Positions 35,294 to 43,974 of a DNA stretch of 64,000 nt are shown here, one piece after another; the stretch's first letter is position 1, and every line of letters begins with the position of its first letter. A program made the position numbers and the translations under genes. The notes under the pieces are model-generated. The model worked only from the letters and a program-made list of their open reading frames with translations, searched no databases and had not been told where the DNA came from. This DNA comes from Pseudomonas sp. CROZ-RG-20F-R04-15 (GTDB taxonomy: Bacteria > Pseudomonadota > Gammaproteobacteria > Pseudomonadales > Pseudomonadaceae): NCBI RefSeq assembly GCF_022662375.1, contig NZ_JAKNQL010000001.1, positions 868,001 through 932,000 of the forward strand. The letters are read 5' to 3'.

Positions 35294-36355
35294 ATGAGCG
35301 AACGAACGACTTCTGCAAGCTGGGCGATGGGGATTGTCAAAGCATTGGAGATGGACGGCCTGGATTGCCGGGTTCTGTTCAAGCAACTGGGGCTCGATTA
35401 CACGGCTCTGGATGATCCGGATGCGCGCTTTCCGCAAGATTCCATGACCCGCCTCTGGCAACGGGCGGTCGAGTTGTCCGGTAATCCGGCGATCGGTCTG
35501 AACATGGGCAAAGTGGTGCGACCGGCGTCGTTTCATGTCGCCGGCTACGCATTGATGTCGAGCAATACCCTGGCCGAAGGCTTCCAGCGACTGGTGCGCT
35601 ATCAGCGGATCATTGCCGAAAGTGCCGACCTGAGTTTCCGTCTGCTGGAAGAAGGTTACGCGCTGATTCTGACCGTGCACGGCGACCATCTGCCGCCGAC
35701 CCGGCAAAGCGCTGAAGCTTCACTGGCCTGTGCACTGGGCCTGTGCGGCTGGTTGACCGGGCGCACGCTGCATCCGGTCAAAGTGCTGGTGCAGGGTGAT
35801 CAGCCGGAAAATCTGCAACCCTACAAACAAGCCTTCCACGCGCCGTTGGTGTTCAACGCGCCGTACGATGCGCTGATCTTCGAACGCGCCGACATGGAGG
35901 CGCCGCTGCCCACTGCCAACGAGGCGATGGCGCTGTTGCATGACCGGTTTGCCGGGGAATATCTGGCGCGGTTTTCCGAAAGTCGTGTGACCCACAAGGC
36001 GCGGCAGGTGCTCTGCCGGTTGCTGCCACAAGGCGAACCGAAGCGCGATACCGTGGCGCAGACCCTGCATTTGTCGCAGCGTACTTTGCAGCGCCGCTTG
36101 CAGGAGGAGGGTACGAGTTTTCAGCAGTTGCTCGATGACACGCGCCGCGAACTGGCCGAGCAGTATCTGGCGCAACCGAGCATGACTTTGCTGGAGATTG
36201 CCTATCTGTTGGGCTTTGCCGACCCGAGCAACTTCTTTCGCGCGTTCCGCCGCTGGTTCGACACCACGCCCGGCGATTACCGGACGCGGTTGTTGCAGGC
36301 GCCGAGTGCGATCAGTGACGCCAAAAGGCCGGAATACACAGTACAAACACCGTAA
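35294..36355 (+). CDS. AraC-family regulator with AraC-like ligand domain
   Basis: A 353-residue regulator of the OruR/ArgR-type architecture: N-terminal ligand-binding domain (PF12625-type, about 20-210: LDCRVLFKQLGLDYTALDDPDARFPQDSMTRLWQRAVELS...) and a C-terminal AraC DNA-binding domain (LHLSQRTLQRRLQEEGTSFQQLLDDTRRELAEQYL and MTLLEIAYLLGFADPSNFFRAFRRWFDTTPGDYR). It diverges from the Mpo1-like gene with 164 nt between the starts. Its 3' end overlaps the convergent trkH gene by 44 nt, the longest overlap in the window. The effector is unknown. Confidence 0.87.
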   Translation: MSERTTSASWAMGIVKALEMDGLDCRVLFKQLGLDYTALDDPDARFPQDSMTRLWQRAVELSGNPAIGLNMGKVVRPASFHVAGYALMSSNTLAEGFQRLVRYQRIIAESADLSFRLLEEGYALILTVHGDHLPPTRQSAEASLACALGLCGWLTGRTLHPVKVLVQGDQPENLQPYKQAFHAPLVFNAPYDALIFERADMEAPLPTANEAMALLHDRFAGEYLARFSESRVTHKARQVLCRLLPQGEPKRDTVAQTLHLSQRTLQRRLQEEGTSFQQLLDDTRRELAEQYLAQPSMTLLEIAYLLGFADPSNFFRAFRRWFDTTPGDYRTRLLQAPSAISDAKRPEYTVQTP

Positions 36356-37766
36356 TGATCTCCAGTCGGCCGAGCAGCATGCCGAACGACAGGATCCATT
36401 TGGCCGCATCCGGCAGGGTGGCGAAGTTGCCCGCCGGGCCGATGGTTTCGCCAAGGCCCGGGCCGACGCCGGACACGGTACTGGCGGCGCCGGTCAGCGC
36501 AGTCATCCAGTCGACGCCAAGCAGCGACAGCAACAGGGCGATCACGCAGATGGTGATGGCGAAGAAGAACGAAAAGGTCAGAATCGAACGGACGATCTCT
36601 TCGTCGAGACGGTGGCCGTTGTACTTCTGCTTGATCACCGCGCGCGGGTGAATCAACTGATTAAGGTTGGCCTTGAGCAGGATGTAGGCGACCTGGAAGC
36701 GAAAGATCTTGATCCCGCCAGCGGTCGAGCCGGAACAGCCGCCGACAAAACCCAGATAGAAAAACAGCATCAAAGAGAAGTTGCCCCACAGACTGTAATC
36801 ACCGAGGGCAAAACCGGTAGTGGTGACCACCGAGGTCACGTTCAGCGCCACGTGGCGCAATGCGTCCAGCCAGTGCAGGTTGGTCGTCCACCAGTACCAG
36901 GTGCCGAGCACCAGCCAGGTCACCAGCAACATCCCGAGCAACCCCTGCACCTGCTGATCCTTGATCAGCGCTTTGCGGTTGCCGCGCAACGTCGCCACGT
37001 ACAGGGTGAACGGCAGGCTGCCGAGAATCATGATGACCACCGCCACCCAGTGCACCGCCGGTTGCGTCCACTTGGCCAGGGATTGGTCGGAGGTTGAAAA
37101 GCCGCCGGTGGAAATTGCCGACATTGCATGGTTGATCGCGTCGAACGGGCTCATCCCGGCCCACCAGAACGCCAGGCTGCCGAGGATGGTGATGCCGACA
37201 TACGCGGCGACGATCAGCCGCGCCACCATGTGCGAGCGCGGCATGACCTTTTCCGAGCGGTCCGAGGATTCGGTCTGGAACAGGCGCATGCCGCCGATGC
37301 GCAGCAACGGCAGAATCGCCACCGCCATGCCGATAAAGCCGATGCCGCCGAGCCAGTGCAGCAGCGAGCGCCACATCAGAATCCCCGGTGACATAGTGTC
37401 CAGCCCGCTGAGCACAGTCGAGCCGGTTGCGGTGATGCCGGACATGCTTTCGAAAAACGAGTCGGTGTAGCTGATGTGCTGGGTCAGCAGAAACGGCAGC
37501 GCGGCGAAAATGCACACCACCAGCCAACTGCTGACGGTCAGCAGATACATGTCGCGCGGGCGCAGGTGAATATGTTCCGGGCGGCCGGGAATCACCAGTG
37601 CGAGGCCGGCGACGAAGGTGATCATGCTCGCCCAGAGGAACGACGGCAGGTCGCCGGTGCGCTCGAAAATCACCAGGGTGGCCATGGGCACGATCATGGC
37701 GACAGCCAGGGTGATCAGGAAGATGCCGATGATGAAACCAATGATCCGTAAGGTCGGCAACGCCAT
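36312..37766 (-). CDS. trkH: Potassium uptake protein TrkH
   Basis: A 484-residue TrkH-family membrane subunit with the four P-loop (M1-P-M2) repeats. Signature filter segments: SGITATGSTVLSGLDTMSPGIL, SAISTGGFSTSD, SVVTTTGFALGD and STVSGVGPGLGETIGP (TGST, STGGF, TTTGF and GVGPG-type loops). It works with a soluble TrkA subunit encoded elsewhere. The order matches PA3210. The stop at 36312 lies inside the 3' end of the convergent AraC gene. No trkA gene is visible here. Confidence 0.93.
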   Translation of the reverse strand: MALPTLRIIGFIIGIFLITLAVAMIVPMATLVIFERTGDLPSFLWASMITFVAGLALVIPGRPEHIHLRPRDMYLLTVSSWLVVCIFAALPFLLTQHISYTDSFFESMSGITATGSTVLSGLDTMSPGILMWRSLLHWLGGIGFIGMAVAILPLLRIGGMRLFQTESSDRSEKVMPRSHMVARLIVAAYVGITILGSLAFWWAGMSPFDAINHAMSAISTGGFSTSDQSLAKWTQPAVHWVAVVIMILGSLPFTLYVATLRGNRKALIKDQQVQGLLGMLLVTWLVLGTWYWWTTNLHWLDALRHVALNVTSVVTTTGFALGDYSLWGNFSLMLFFYLGFVGGCSGSTAGGIKIFRFQVAYILLKANLNQLIHPRAVIKQKYNGHRLDEEIVRSILTFSFFFAITICVIALLLSLLGVDWMTALTGAASTVSGVGPGLGETIGPAGNFATLPDAAKWILSFGMLLGRLEIITVFVLCIPAFWRH

Positions 37767-37887
37767 GAAGTCCGCTCGGGCTGATGTGGGAAGGGCGCCA
37801 TTCTACCCGTGAGGCAGGGCATGTAAACCGGCATCCGGTTGGCAGATGAAGCTAGAATAGCTGCACATTTTTCTCAGGAGGTGGCCG

Positions 37888-38454
37888 ATGCAGGCTCTCG
37901 ACGCGTTGCTCAACCGTGTTTCCGTTCCACGACTGGTCGAACCGGCCCCCACTGCCGAGCAGCGCGAAGCCCTGTTTGGCGCCGCATTGCGCGCACCGGA
38001 TCACGGGCACTTGCAGCCATATCGCTTTCTGACGGTCGAAGGCGCGGCACGCGAGCGGATGGGCGAGTTGCTGGCCGAGGCTGCACAGATGCAGGAAGGC
38101 GAAGTCACCGACGCGATGATCGATAAGGCCCGCAACGGCCCGCTGCGTGCGCCGCTGGTGGTGGTAGTGATCGCCAAATTGCAGGAACACGTGAAATATC
38201 CGAAGGCCGAGCAAATGCTGGCGGCCGGGTGTGCGGCGCACGGGATTTTGCTGGCGGCGTATGCGCAGGGGATTGGTGCGGTGTGGCGTACGGGTGATCT
38301 GGCTTATTCGCAGCATGTGGCGAAAGGCTTGGGGCTGGCGGCAGGTGAAGAGGTGATTGCGTTCCTGTATCTCGGCACGCCGCAGAAAGAGCCGCGTGTG
38401 GCAGATAAAGTCGATCTGAGCGAGTTCGTCAGTGCCTGGCCGGGTAAGGCCTGA
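37888..38454 (+). CDS. Nitroreductase-family protein (YdjA-like)
   Basis: A 188-residue FMN-dependent nitroreductase of the small YdjA-type: RVSVPRLVEPAPTAEQREALFGAALRAPDHGHLQPYRFLTVEG (FMN phosphate contacts), MLAAGCAAHGILLAAYAQGIGAVWRTG, and FLYLGTP near the end. It reduces quinones or nitroaromatics with NAD(P)H as a homodimer; a natural substrate is unknown. AGGAGG lies 6 nt before the ATG. It follows trkH divergently; the intergenic element at 38463-38792 starts 9 nt after its stop. Confidence 0.88.
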   Translation: MQALDALLNRVSVPRLVEPAPTAEQREALFGAALRAPDHGHLQPYRFLTVEGAARERMGELLAEAAQMQEGEVTDAMIDKARNGPLRAPLVVVVIAKLQEHVKYPKAEQMLAAGCAAHGILLAAYAQGIGAVWRTGDLAYSQHVAKGLGLAAGEEVIAFLYLGTPQKEPRVADKVDLSEFVSAWPGKA

Positions 38455-38462
38455 AGATCAAA

Positions 38463-38792
38463 AGCCCCTCACCCTAACCCTCCCGAAACGTCGGACCGCC
38501 CGTAGGGAGAGGGGACTGATTGGGGGATGCTCAAGAGGTACGCCGACCTGAAAGTGCTCGGCTGAATCCAGAATCGATAGCGGCTCCAATGCATTTCGAG
38601 TTCGGAGTCGATAACGGTTCCGATGCATTTCGAGTTCGGAGTCGATAACGGTTCCGATGCATTTCGAACCCAGAGTCGGCGACGATTCACGTGCCTTCCT
38701 GGCCCATAATCGACTCGGTGTTTCAGGTCGATGTCTGACGCAAGACACCTCGGTCGGCCCCCTCTCCCTCTGGGAGAGGGCTGGGGTGAGGG
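38463..38792. repeat. Intergenic CTCACCCTAGCCCTCTCCC element, copy C with tandem repeat
   Basis: About 330 bp, bounded by CCCCTCACCCTAACCCTCCC on the left and GGGAGAGGGCTGGGGTGAGG on the right. The right part (ATAATCGACTCGGTGTTTCAGG...CACCTCGGTCGGCCCCCTC) is nearly the reverse complement of the left part of copy B. The middle holds a 34-bp tandem repeat (two full units 38585-38652 and a partial third). It separates the convergent nitroreductase and cpxA genes; the cpxA stop codon at 38799 lies just 6 nt beyond its end. No gene seen in 38455-38798. Confidence 0.82.
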
Positions 38793-38798
38793 CGGCTC

Positions 38799-40139
38799 TT
38801 AGGGTTGCACCACCGCACCCGGCAATAGCGGCAATTCCAGACTCGCAATAAACCCTCCCTGCGGATGATTGGCCAACGTCAAACTCCCACCATGCCGCTC
38901 CGCCGCCCTTCGCGCAATCGCCAGCCCCAAGCCATGCCCCGCCGCCGTCTGCCCCGGCGCCCGGTAAAACGGTTCGCCCAACTGACTCAAATGTTCGGCC
39001 TGCACCCCCGGCCCATGGTCGCGCACACTCACGACAATTTTTTCGCCCTGACGCGACGCCTGCATTTCAATCGCCTGACCTTGCGGGTTGAAACGCTGGG
39101 CATTGCGCAGCAAATTGTCGACGGCGCGCTCGATCATCGTCGGCCAACCCTTCAGGTTCAGTTGCGGTTCGGCATCGAGACGCACAATCTGCTCGGGCGA
39201 TCCAAGTTTCGCGTCTTTCTGTAGCGTGCCGAGAAGTACATTCAAATCCACCTCTTCAGCACTGGCGTTGTCGGCATCGACCCGCGCCAATACCAGAATT
39301 TCACTAATCAATGCTTCCAGCCGATCACACTCGCGGGTCAGGCGTGGCCAGAGTTTTTCCCGCTCTTCAGGATTGGCCCGTTCCGCCAGTGCCAGAGCAA
39401 TGCGCAGCCGTGCCAGTGGTGAGCGCAGTTCGTGGGACACGTCACGCAGCAGCTGGCGCTGACTGCCGATCAGGCTCTGCAGGCGCGCACCCATGCGGTT
39501 GAAGTCGGTGGCCAGTACACCGAATTCATCGCGACGGTTGGCCAGTTTCGCCAGACTGTTCTGCTGATAAGTCGTCTGCCCGAGATCATGCACTGCGCCG
39601 CGCAAACGGCTGAGCGGGCGGGTAATGGAGAAGGTCACCAGCAGGCTGAACAAGGTCAGCACCACCAACGCGATGCCCAATGCGCTCAGCGGCCAGAGCA
39701 GACTTTCGCGGTGCCAGGCGTCGAGTTCCGGGTGCGGGATACGGTAGATAAAGAGGTAAGTGTCACCTGTTTTTTCACTGGTGAACTCATCGGTCAGGCG
39801 CCGCCAGGGCAGGCGGCGGTCATCGTTGTTCTGCCGCGCTTCGAAGGCAGCCGCGCGACGCGGGAAGGTGCCGCGCACGACCGGATCACCGCTTTCGTTG
39901 AGCACCTGAACATCGATGTGATACTGGCGTTTGCGCTGCTGGAGGATGTCTTGAGCGGCGTCTTCGCCTTGGGCTTCGTAGGTTTGCGTCCACTCGGCGG
40001 CGAGGGTGTTGAGCCCCGGGTGGCGGCTGAGGATCCACGTGTCCTGGTTGAGCATGTGCCCGAGCAGAATGGACAGCCCGGCCACCAGAGCAATGGCCAG
40101 CCAGAAGCTCGCAAGAATACGCCAGAACAGTGAGCGCAC
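38799..40139 (-). CDS. cpxA: Envelope-stress sensor histidine kinase (CpxA/CpxS-like)
   Basis: A 446-residue inner-membrane kinase. First transmembrane helix at about 10-30, periplasmic domain (about 30-145), second helix (LLWPLSALGIALVVLTLFSLLV), HAMP (about 170-225), then the phosphorylation site DVSHELRSPLARL with His236 and an HATPase_c domain (DNLLRNAQRF, VSVRDHGPGVQ, GHGLGLAIARRAAERHGG). The start is GTG at 40139 with GAGGA 6 nt upstream. The regulator CpxR and a CpxP-like protein lie upstream on the same strand, giving cpxR-cpxP-cpxA order, which matches PA3204-PA3206. The REP pair and a terminator between cpxP and cpxA suggest its level is set below that of cpxRP. Confidence 0.9.
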   Translation of the reverse strand: MRSLFWRILASFWLAIALVAGLSILLGHMLNQDTWILSRHPGLNTLAAEWTQTYEAQGEDAAQDILQQRKRQYHIDVQVLNESGDPVVRGTFPRRAAAFEARQNNDDRRLPWRRLTDEFTSEKTGDTYLFIYRIPHPELDAWHRESLLWPLSALGIALVVLTLFSLLVTFSITRPLSRLRGAVHDLGQTTYQQNSLAKLANRRDEFGVLATDFNRMGARLQSLIGSQRQLLRDVSHELRSPLARLRIALALAERANPEEREKLWPRLTRECDRLEALISEILVLARVDADNASAEEVDLNVLLGTLQKDAKLGSPEQIVRLDAEPQLNLKGWPTMIERAVDNLLRNAQRFNPQGQAIEMQASRQGEKIVVSVRDHGPGVQAEHLSQLGEPFYRAPGQTAAGHGLGLAIARRAAERHGGSLTLANHPQGGFIASLELPLLPGAVVQP

Positions 40140-40170
40140 AAAGAATCCTCAATCAAACACAAATCTAAAA

Positions 40171-40260
40171 GGTGGGAGCGAGCCTGCTCGCGAAAGCGGA
40201 GTGTCAGTCAGTTTATATGTGTCTGATACATCGCTTTCGCGAGCAGGCTCGCTCCCACAT
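40171..40260. repeat. REP pair, GTGGG-outside orientation
   Basis: GTGGGAGCGAGCCTGCTCGC...TTCGCGAGCAGGCTCGCTCC, between cpxP and cpxA, on the transcribed side of the terminator at 40278-40302. Confidence 0.88.
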
Positions 40261-40277
40261 TAGATCTAAAGCAAGAA

Positions 40278-40302
40278 ACCCGACGGTGTTTAGCCGTCGG
40301 GT
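40278..40302 (-). terminator. Terminator-like hairpin after cpxP
   Basis: Inverted repeat ACCCGACGG-CTAAACA-CCGTCGGGT on the minus strand, followed by TTCTTGCTTT, 15 nt after the cpxP stop. The stem is strong, the U-tract weak, so read-through into cpxA is likely. Confidence 0.7.
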
Positions 40303-40316
40303 CCGGGGTTAGTGCA

Positions 40317-40766
40317 TTATTGCGCCTTTTGCGCCTGTTGCGCTTTCCACGCCTTGAACTCGGCCCATTCGGCACGACGCTCGGCCTGCTTCTTCTGGAT
40401 CTCGTCGAATTTCTTCTGTTGATCCGGTTTCAGCACCGCACGCACATCGGTCTCGGCTTTCTTGTGGTTGGCCGCCATCTCGTCCTTCATGGCTTTCTGG
40501 TCAGCCGGCGAGAGTTTTTCCAGATACTTGTCGACCACTTGCTTACGCTCGTGCATCTGCTCGCCCATGATCTTGCGGATCTGCTCGCGCTGTTCGCGGG
40601 ACAGGTCGAGTTGGCTGTACGGGCCTTTGCCGTGCATGCCGTGCATCTGACCGCCGTGGCGAGCGCCATCCATCGGGCCACCCATCGGACCGCCGTCTTG
40701 CGGCATGGCCATGGCGACGGTTGGCAGAGCGGCAGCGAACATCAGAGCGATAAGAGTCTTGCGCAT
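40317..40766 (-). CDS. cpxP: CpxP/Spy-family periplasmic protein
   Basis: A 149-residue periplasmic protein. Signal peptide MRKTLIALMFAAALPTVAMA, then a His/Gly/Met-rich segment (PMGGPMDGARHGGQMHGMHGK) that may bind metal, and the helical LTxxQ-like body (LDLSREQREQIRKIMGEQMHERKQVVDKYLEKLSPADQK...LKPDQQKKFDEIQKKQAERRA). Such proteins restrain the Cpx kinase and act as chaperones. I chose the ATG at 40766 (GGAG 8 nt upstream); the frame start at 40826 precedes the signal peptide. It lies between cpxR (126 nt upstream) and cpxA, as a typical feedback partner. Confidence 0.88.
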   Translation of the reverse strand: MRKTLIALMFAAALPTVAMAMPQDGGPMGGPMDGARHGGQMHGMHGKGPYSQLDLSREQREQIRKIMGEQMHERKQVVDKYLEKLSPADQKAMKDEMAANHKKAETDVRAVLKPDQQKKFDEIQKKQAERRAEWAEFKAWKAQQAQKAQ

Positions 40767-40891
40767 GGTGAATCTCCTTGTCTCGTTCCCGGTACGTTCC
40801 GGATGAGTACAGATTACGGAGATCAAGGTCAGCGGCGGTCAGCGCTGCGTAAAGCTTCGGTAAAGACGCTCGAGCGCTGACCTGACAAAAC

Positions 40892-41569
40892 CTACAGGCT
40901 ATAGAAGTAACCGCGACTGCGCAGGGCGACGATGCGCGGACGGCCGTCCGGATGCGGGCCGATTTTTTTGCGCAGGTTGCTGACGTGCATGTCGAGGCTG
41001 CGGTCGTACAGGGTCAGCTTGCGGCCGAGGGCGATTTGCGCCAGTTCCTGTTTGTCCAGCGGCTCGCCGGGCTGTTTGAGCAGGGCTTCGAGCAGACGGC
41101 TTTCGGACACGGTCAGGGTCAGTTCTTTTTCGTCGATGCTGACCACGCCGCGCACCGGGCTGAAACTCAGGTCGCCCAACTCAAGTTGCGTCGACACCGC
41201 TGCCGGGTGACTGCGGCGCAATACCGCGCGCAGGCGCGCAGTCAGTTCGCGTGGGTCACAGGGTTTGGCCAGATAATCGTCGGCGCCCAGTTCCAGGCCG
41301 AGGATACGGTCCAGCGGTTCACCACGGGCCGAGAGCATCAGCACCGGCAGGTCGGCGTGATCGTGGCGCAACTGCTTGAGCAGCTCCAGCCCGCTGCCGT
41401 CGGGCAGCATCACGTCCAGCACCACTGCCGCCGGGGCCGTTTCAGCCAAGGCCTTGCGGGCGCTATGGCCATCGTGGCAGGCACGCACGTGGAAGCCTTC
41501 CTGGCTCAGCCAGCTACTCAGGAGTTCGCACAACTCCTGGTCATCATCAATCAGTAACAGCTCGCTCAT
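40892..41569 (-). CDS. cpxR: Response regulator CpxR (OmpR family)
   Basis: A 225-residue OmpR/PhoB-type regulator. Receiver domain with acidic pocket LLIDDDQE (5-12) and phosphorylated Asp52 in VVLDVMLPDGSG; Lys in LAKPCDP. C-terminal winged helix (about 128-223: LTVSESRLLEALLKQPGEPLDKQELAQIALGRKLTLYDRSLDMHVSNLRKKIG). It is phosphorylated by the CpxA kinase two genes downstream and would act on envelope-stress genes such as cpxP. A 7-nt gap separates it from the upstream coiled-coil gene's stop. Confidence 0.92.
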   Translation of the reverse strand: MSELLLIDDDQELCELLSSWLSQEGFHVRACHDGHSARKALAETAPAAVVLDVMLPDGSGLELLKQLRHDHADLPVLMLSARGEPLDRILGLELGADDYLAKPCDPRELTARLRAVLRRSHPAAVSTQLELGDLSFSPVRGVVSIDEKELTLTVSESRLLEALLKQPGEPLDKQELAQIALGRKLTLYDRSLDMHVSNLRKKIGPHPDGRPRIVALRSRGYFYSL

Positions 41570-41576
41570 GACTCAC

Positions 41577-41987
41577 TCAATTTAGCCATTGCCGACGTTT
41601 TCGGCTTGCTCCACTGGCAAAGATACCGCAGAGCAGCGCCAATAGCGCTACTCCGGCTCCCGTGACGAACCACTGCTGCTGATCGGTCAGCAGGCGCGGC
41701 AAGGGACTTGCCTGGGCTTCCTTGAGTTGCAGCTTGAGACGCTGGTTCTCCTGGCGCAACCGGGCAAGCTGGGCGCTCTCGCGGGTATTGTCGGCATTTT
41801 GCAGTTGTTTGCTCAGTTCTTCGCGCTGCTGCTCGCTGGCCTTGAGGCGCTTCTGCAACTCGGTGATCTGGCTGCCGGCGCTTAACGACAATGGCGTGGA
41901 GCTGCCGCCTTCGGTGGATTCCTCACCATGGGCGGGCGCCATGATCGACAACGTGACCAACATCAGACACAACGGACCCTTGCGCAT
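41577..41987 (-). CDS. Periplasmic coiled-coil protein with C-terminal membrane anchor
   Basis: A 136-residue unnamed protein. Signal peptide at about 1-22 (MRKGPLCLMLVTLSIMAPAHG), low-complexity linker, a coiled coil at about 40-95 (ITELQKRLKASEQQREELSKQLQNADN...LARLRQENQRLKLQL), and a transmembrane helix near the end (WFVTGAGVALLALLCGIFASGASRKRRQWLN). The same layout (coiled coil, helix, short basic tail) is seen in some SH3-domain TIGR04211-like proteins but the SH3 part is absent. I chose the ATG at 41987 over 42035. It lies 7 nt before cpxR, so it may be co-expressed with the Cpx genes, or simply the neighbour (PA3203-like). Function unknown. Confidence 0.75.
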   Translation of the reverse strand: MRKGPLCLMLVTLSIMAPAHGEESTEGGSSTPLSLSAGSQITELQKRLKASEQQREELSKQLQNADNTRESAQLARLRQENQRLKLQLKEAQASPLPRLLTDQQQWFVTGAGVALLALLCGIFASGASRKRRQWLN

Positions 41988-42109
41988 CGCAACACCTGCT
42001 TCCAAATGGATATTGGGCAGGTTGTCGGCAGGCAAACGAGAATAATGAGCGATTGAGAACGCGATGAACCGACAAGGTTCATCGCGTGGGAGAGACTTGC
42101 GCAGGAAAG

Positions 42110-42409
42110 TTACGGCAGGACTTGCTTGAACGGCTTGACGACCACGTTGGCGTAGACGCCAGCGGCGATGTACGGATCGGCGTCAGCCCATGCTTGCGCG
42201 GCGCTCAGGGAGTCGAATTCGGCGACGATCAGGCTGCCGGTGAAACCCGCTGCGCCCGGATCATTGCTGTCGACGGCCGGGTGCGGGCCGGCCAGTACGA
42301 TGCGGCCTTCGCCCTTGAGCGCTTGCAGGCGTTCCAGATGCGCAGGGCGCGCCGCGAGGCGGGCTTCCAGCGAGTTGGCGACGTCGGTGGCAATGATGGC
42401 GTAGAGCAT
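42110..42409 (-). CDS. YciI-family protein
   Basis: A 99-residue YciI-type protein ([44 protein letters not shown]...[23 protein letters not shown]). Family members are small alpha/beta barrels sharing fold with dyp-type and muconolactone-like proteins. The ATG at 42409 follows the yciB stop (42411-42413) by 1 nt, with GAGG as ribosome site, so the two are translationally coupled. The catalytic His-Asp pair usual in the family is visible as His22 or His56 with Asp69, but I cannot decide which are functional. Confidence 0.87.
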   Translation of the reverse strand: MLYAIIATDVANSLEARLAARPAHLERLQALKGEGRIVLAGPHPAVDSNDPGAAGFTGSLIVAEFDSLSAAQAWADADPYIAAGVYANVVVKPFKQVLP

Positions 42410-42410
42410 G

Positions 42411-43010
42411 TCAGTCCTCGGTTTTTGGTGTTGTTGTGGTATCGGCATCGTGCAGATGGCGCGACAGGTAAATGCCCTGTGCGACCAGGAACAATACGGT
42501 CATGCCCAGACTGCCGAACACCTTGAAGTCGACCCAGATGCTCTGGAAGGTGAAGGCGACGAACAGGTTGGCAGCGCCGCAGAACAGGAAAAAAGCGATC
42601 CAGGCGATGTTCAGACGGGTCCAGACCGGATCCGGCAGGGTCAGCGCGTGGCCCATGATGCGTTTGATCAGCAGACGGTCACCGATGAAGTGGCTGCCGA
42701 TGAAGGCGACGGCGAACAGCCAGTTGACCACCGGCGCTTTCCACTTGAGGAAGGTCTCGCTGTGGAAGGCCAGTGTCAGGCTGCCGAACACCAGGCAGGC
42801 GATCAGCGTCAGCCATTGGCTCTTTTCCAGCTTGCGCTGTTTGACGAACAAGGCGCCGTACACCACCAGGGAACTGATGATCAGCATCGCCGTGGCGCTG
42901 TAAATACCGCCTACAGTCACTTCATGGCCAGCGATGTCGACGACCCGTGGATCAAGTTTGTAAACGATGAAGAACAGCAGAAGCGGGATGAAATCGATGA
43001 ATTGTTTCAC
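42411..43010 (-). CDS. yciB: Intracellular septation protein A (YciB/IspZ)
   Basis: A 199-residue inner-membrane protein of the YciB family: [18 protein letters not shown], then helices with [34 protein letters not shown] and [37 protein letters not shown], giving about five membrane segments. The start is the GTG at 43010 (family start MKQFIDFIP); the frame continues to 43049. It is followed by yciI (1-nt gap). YciB is tied to envelope integrity and septation in enterobacteria. The PHP gene diverges from it. Confidence 0.9.
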   Translation of the reverse strand: MKQFIDFIPLLLFFIVYKLDPRVVDIAGHEVTVGGIYSATAMLIISSLVVYGALFVKQRKLEKSQWLTLIACLVFGSLTLAFHSETFLKWKAPVVNWLFAVAFIGSHFIGDRLLIKRIMGHALTLPDPVWTRLNIAWIAFFLFCGAANLFVAFTFQSIWVDFKVFGSLGMTVLFLVAQGIYLSRHLHDADTTTTPKTED

Positions 43011-43097
43011 AGTGAGAGCCAGAAGCTGGATGTGGCGGCATAATAACAAACATATGGGCGCGCGATAGCGCCAGCTGATTTGAGGTTACAACTCTCC

Positions 43098-43961
43098 GTG
43101 AATGTAGATTTGCACTGCCATAGCACGGCCTCCGATGGCGCCCTGGCGCCTGCGGTTCTGGTTGCGCGTGCGTTCGAGAACGGCGTGCGAGTCCTCGCGT
43201 TGACTGACCACGACACCCTCGAAGGCCTCGCCGAAGCGCGCTCCGCCGCCAATGAGTTGGGCATGCAACTGGTTAACGGCGTCGAGTTGTCCTGCACTTG
43301 GGGCGGCGCGACCATTCATGTGCTGGGCTACGGTTTCGACGTCAACGCCGCGCCGTTGGTCGAGGCGATCGCCAAATTGCACGATGGCCGCTGGCTGCGG
43401 TCGGAAGAAATAAGCCGCAAGCTCGCGCTTAAAGGCATGCCCGGCGCGCTCGACGGCGCCCGGAAAATCCAGCAGGAGCTGGGCGACAGCGGCAACGCGC
43501 CGGCCCGTCCGCATTTCGCCGACTGGATGGTGCGTGAAGGTTTTGTAAAGGATCGCGCCGAGGCCTTTCGCAAGTGGCTCGGCGCCGGCAAGCTCGGTGA
43601 CGTCAAGTTGCACTGGCCGACGCTGGAAGACACGGTCGGTACGCTGCGCGCCGCCAATGCCTGGGTCAGTCTGGCGCATCCATGGCACTACGATTTCACC
43701 CGCAGCAAGCGCCGAAAGCTGATTGCCGACTATATTCAAGCAGGCGGGCATGCAATCGAGGTGGTCAATGGCCATCAGCCTGCGGAACAGGTCGGCAGCC
43801 TGGCAATCCTTGCCCGTGAGTTCGGTCTGCTGGTCAGCGCCGGCAGTGACTTCCATGGCCCTGGCGGCTGGTCCGAGATCGGCCAGTACCGGCCGGTTCC
43901 CGAGGACCTTCCACCCCTGTGGTGTCGGTTCAAACATGACACAGATATTGCCGCCGTCTGA
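43098..43961 (+). CDS. PHP-domain nucleoside-bisphosphate phosphatase / RNase AM (YciV-like)
   Basis: A 287-residue PHP-domain protein. The metal motifs are DLHCHSTASDG (about 4-14), TDHDTLEG (about 36-43), NGVELSC and AHPWHYDFTRSK, GSDFHGP near the end. E. coli YciV is RNase AM, which degrades 5'-phosphorylated RNA ends and pAp-type bisphosphates. I chose the GTG at 43098; the TTG at 43080 is in frame and would add six residues. The downstream YciO gene starts 13 nt after the stop. It heads the yciV-yciO-scpA-scpB set transcribed on the plus strand. Confidence 0.86.
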   Translation: MNVDLHCHSTASDGALAPAVLVARAFENGVRVLALTDHDTLEGLAEARSAANELGMQLVNGVELSCTWGGATIHVLGYGFDVNAAPLVEAIAKLHDGRWLRSEEISRKLALKGMPGALDGARKIQQELGDSGNAPARPHFADWMVREGFVKDRAEAFRKWLGAGKLGDVKLHWPTLEDTVGTLRAANAWVSLAHPWHYDFTRSKRRKLIADYIQAGGHAIEVVNGHQPAEQVGSLAILAREFGLLVSAGSDFHGPGGWSEIGQYRPVPEDLPPLWCRFKHDTDIAAV

Positions 43962-43974
43962 ACAGGTAGAGAAT

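Noticed and set aside
38585..38690. Possible CRISPR array
   Set aside because: Units are adjacent 34-bp tandem repeats without spacers, only two full copies, and no cas gene.
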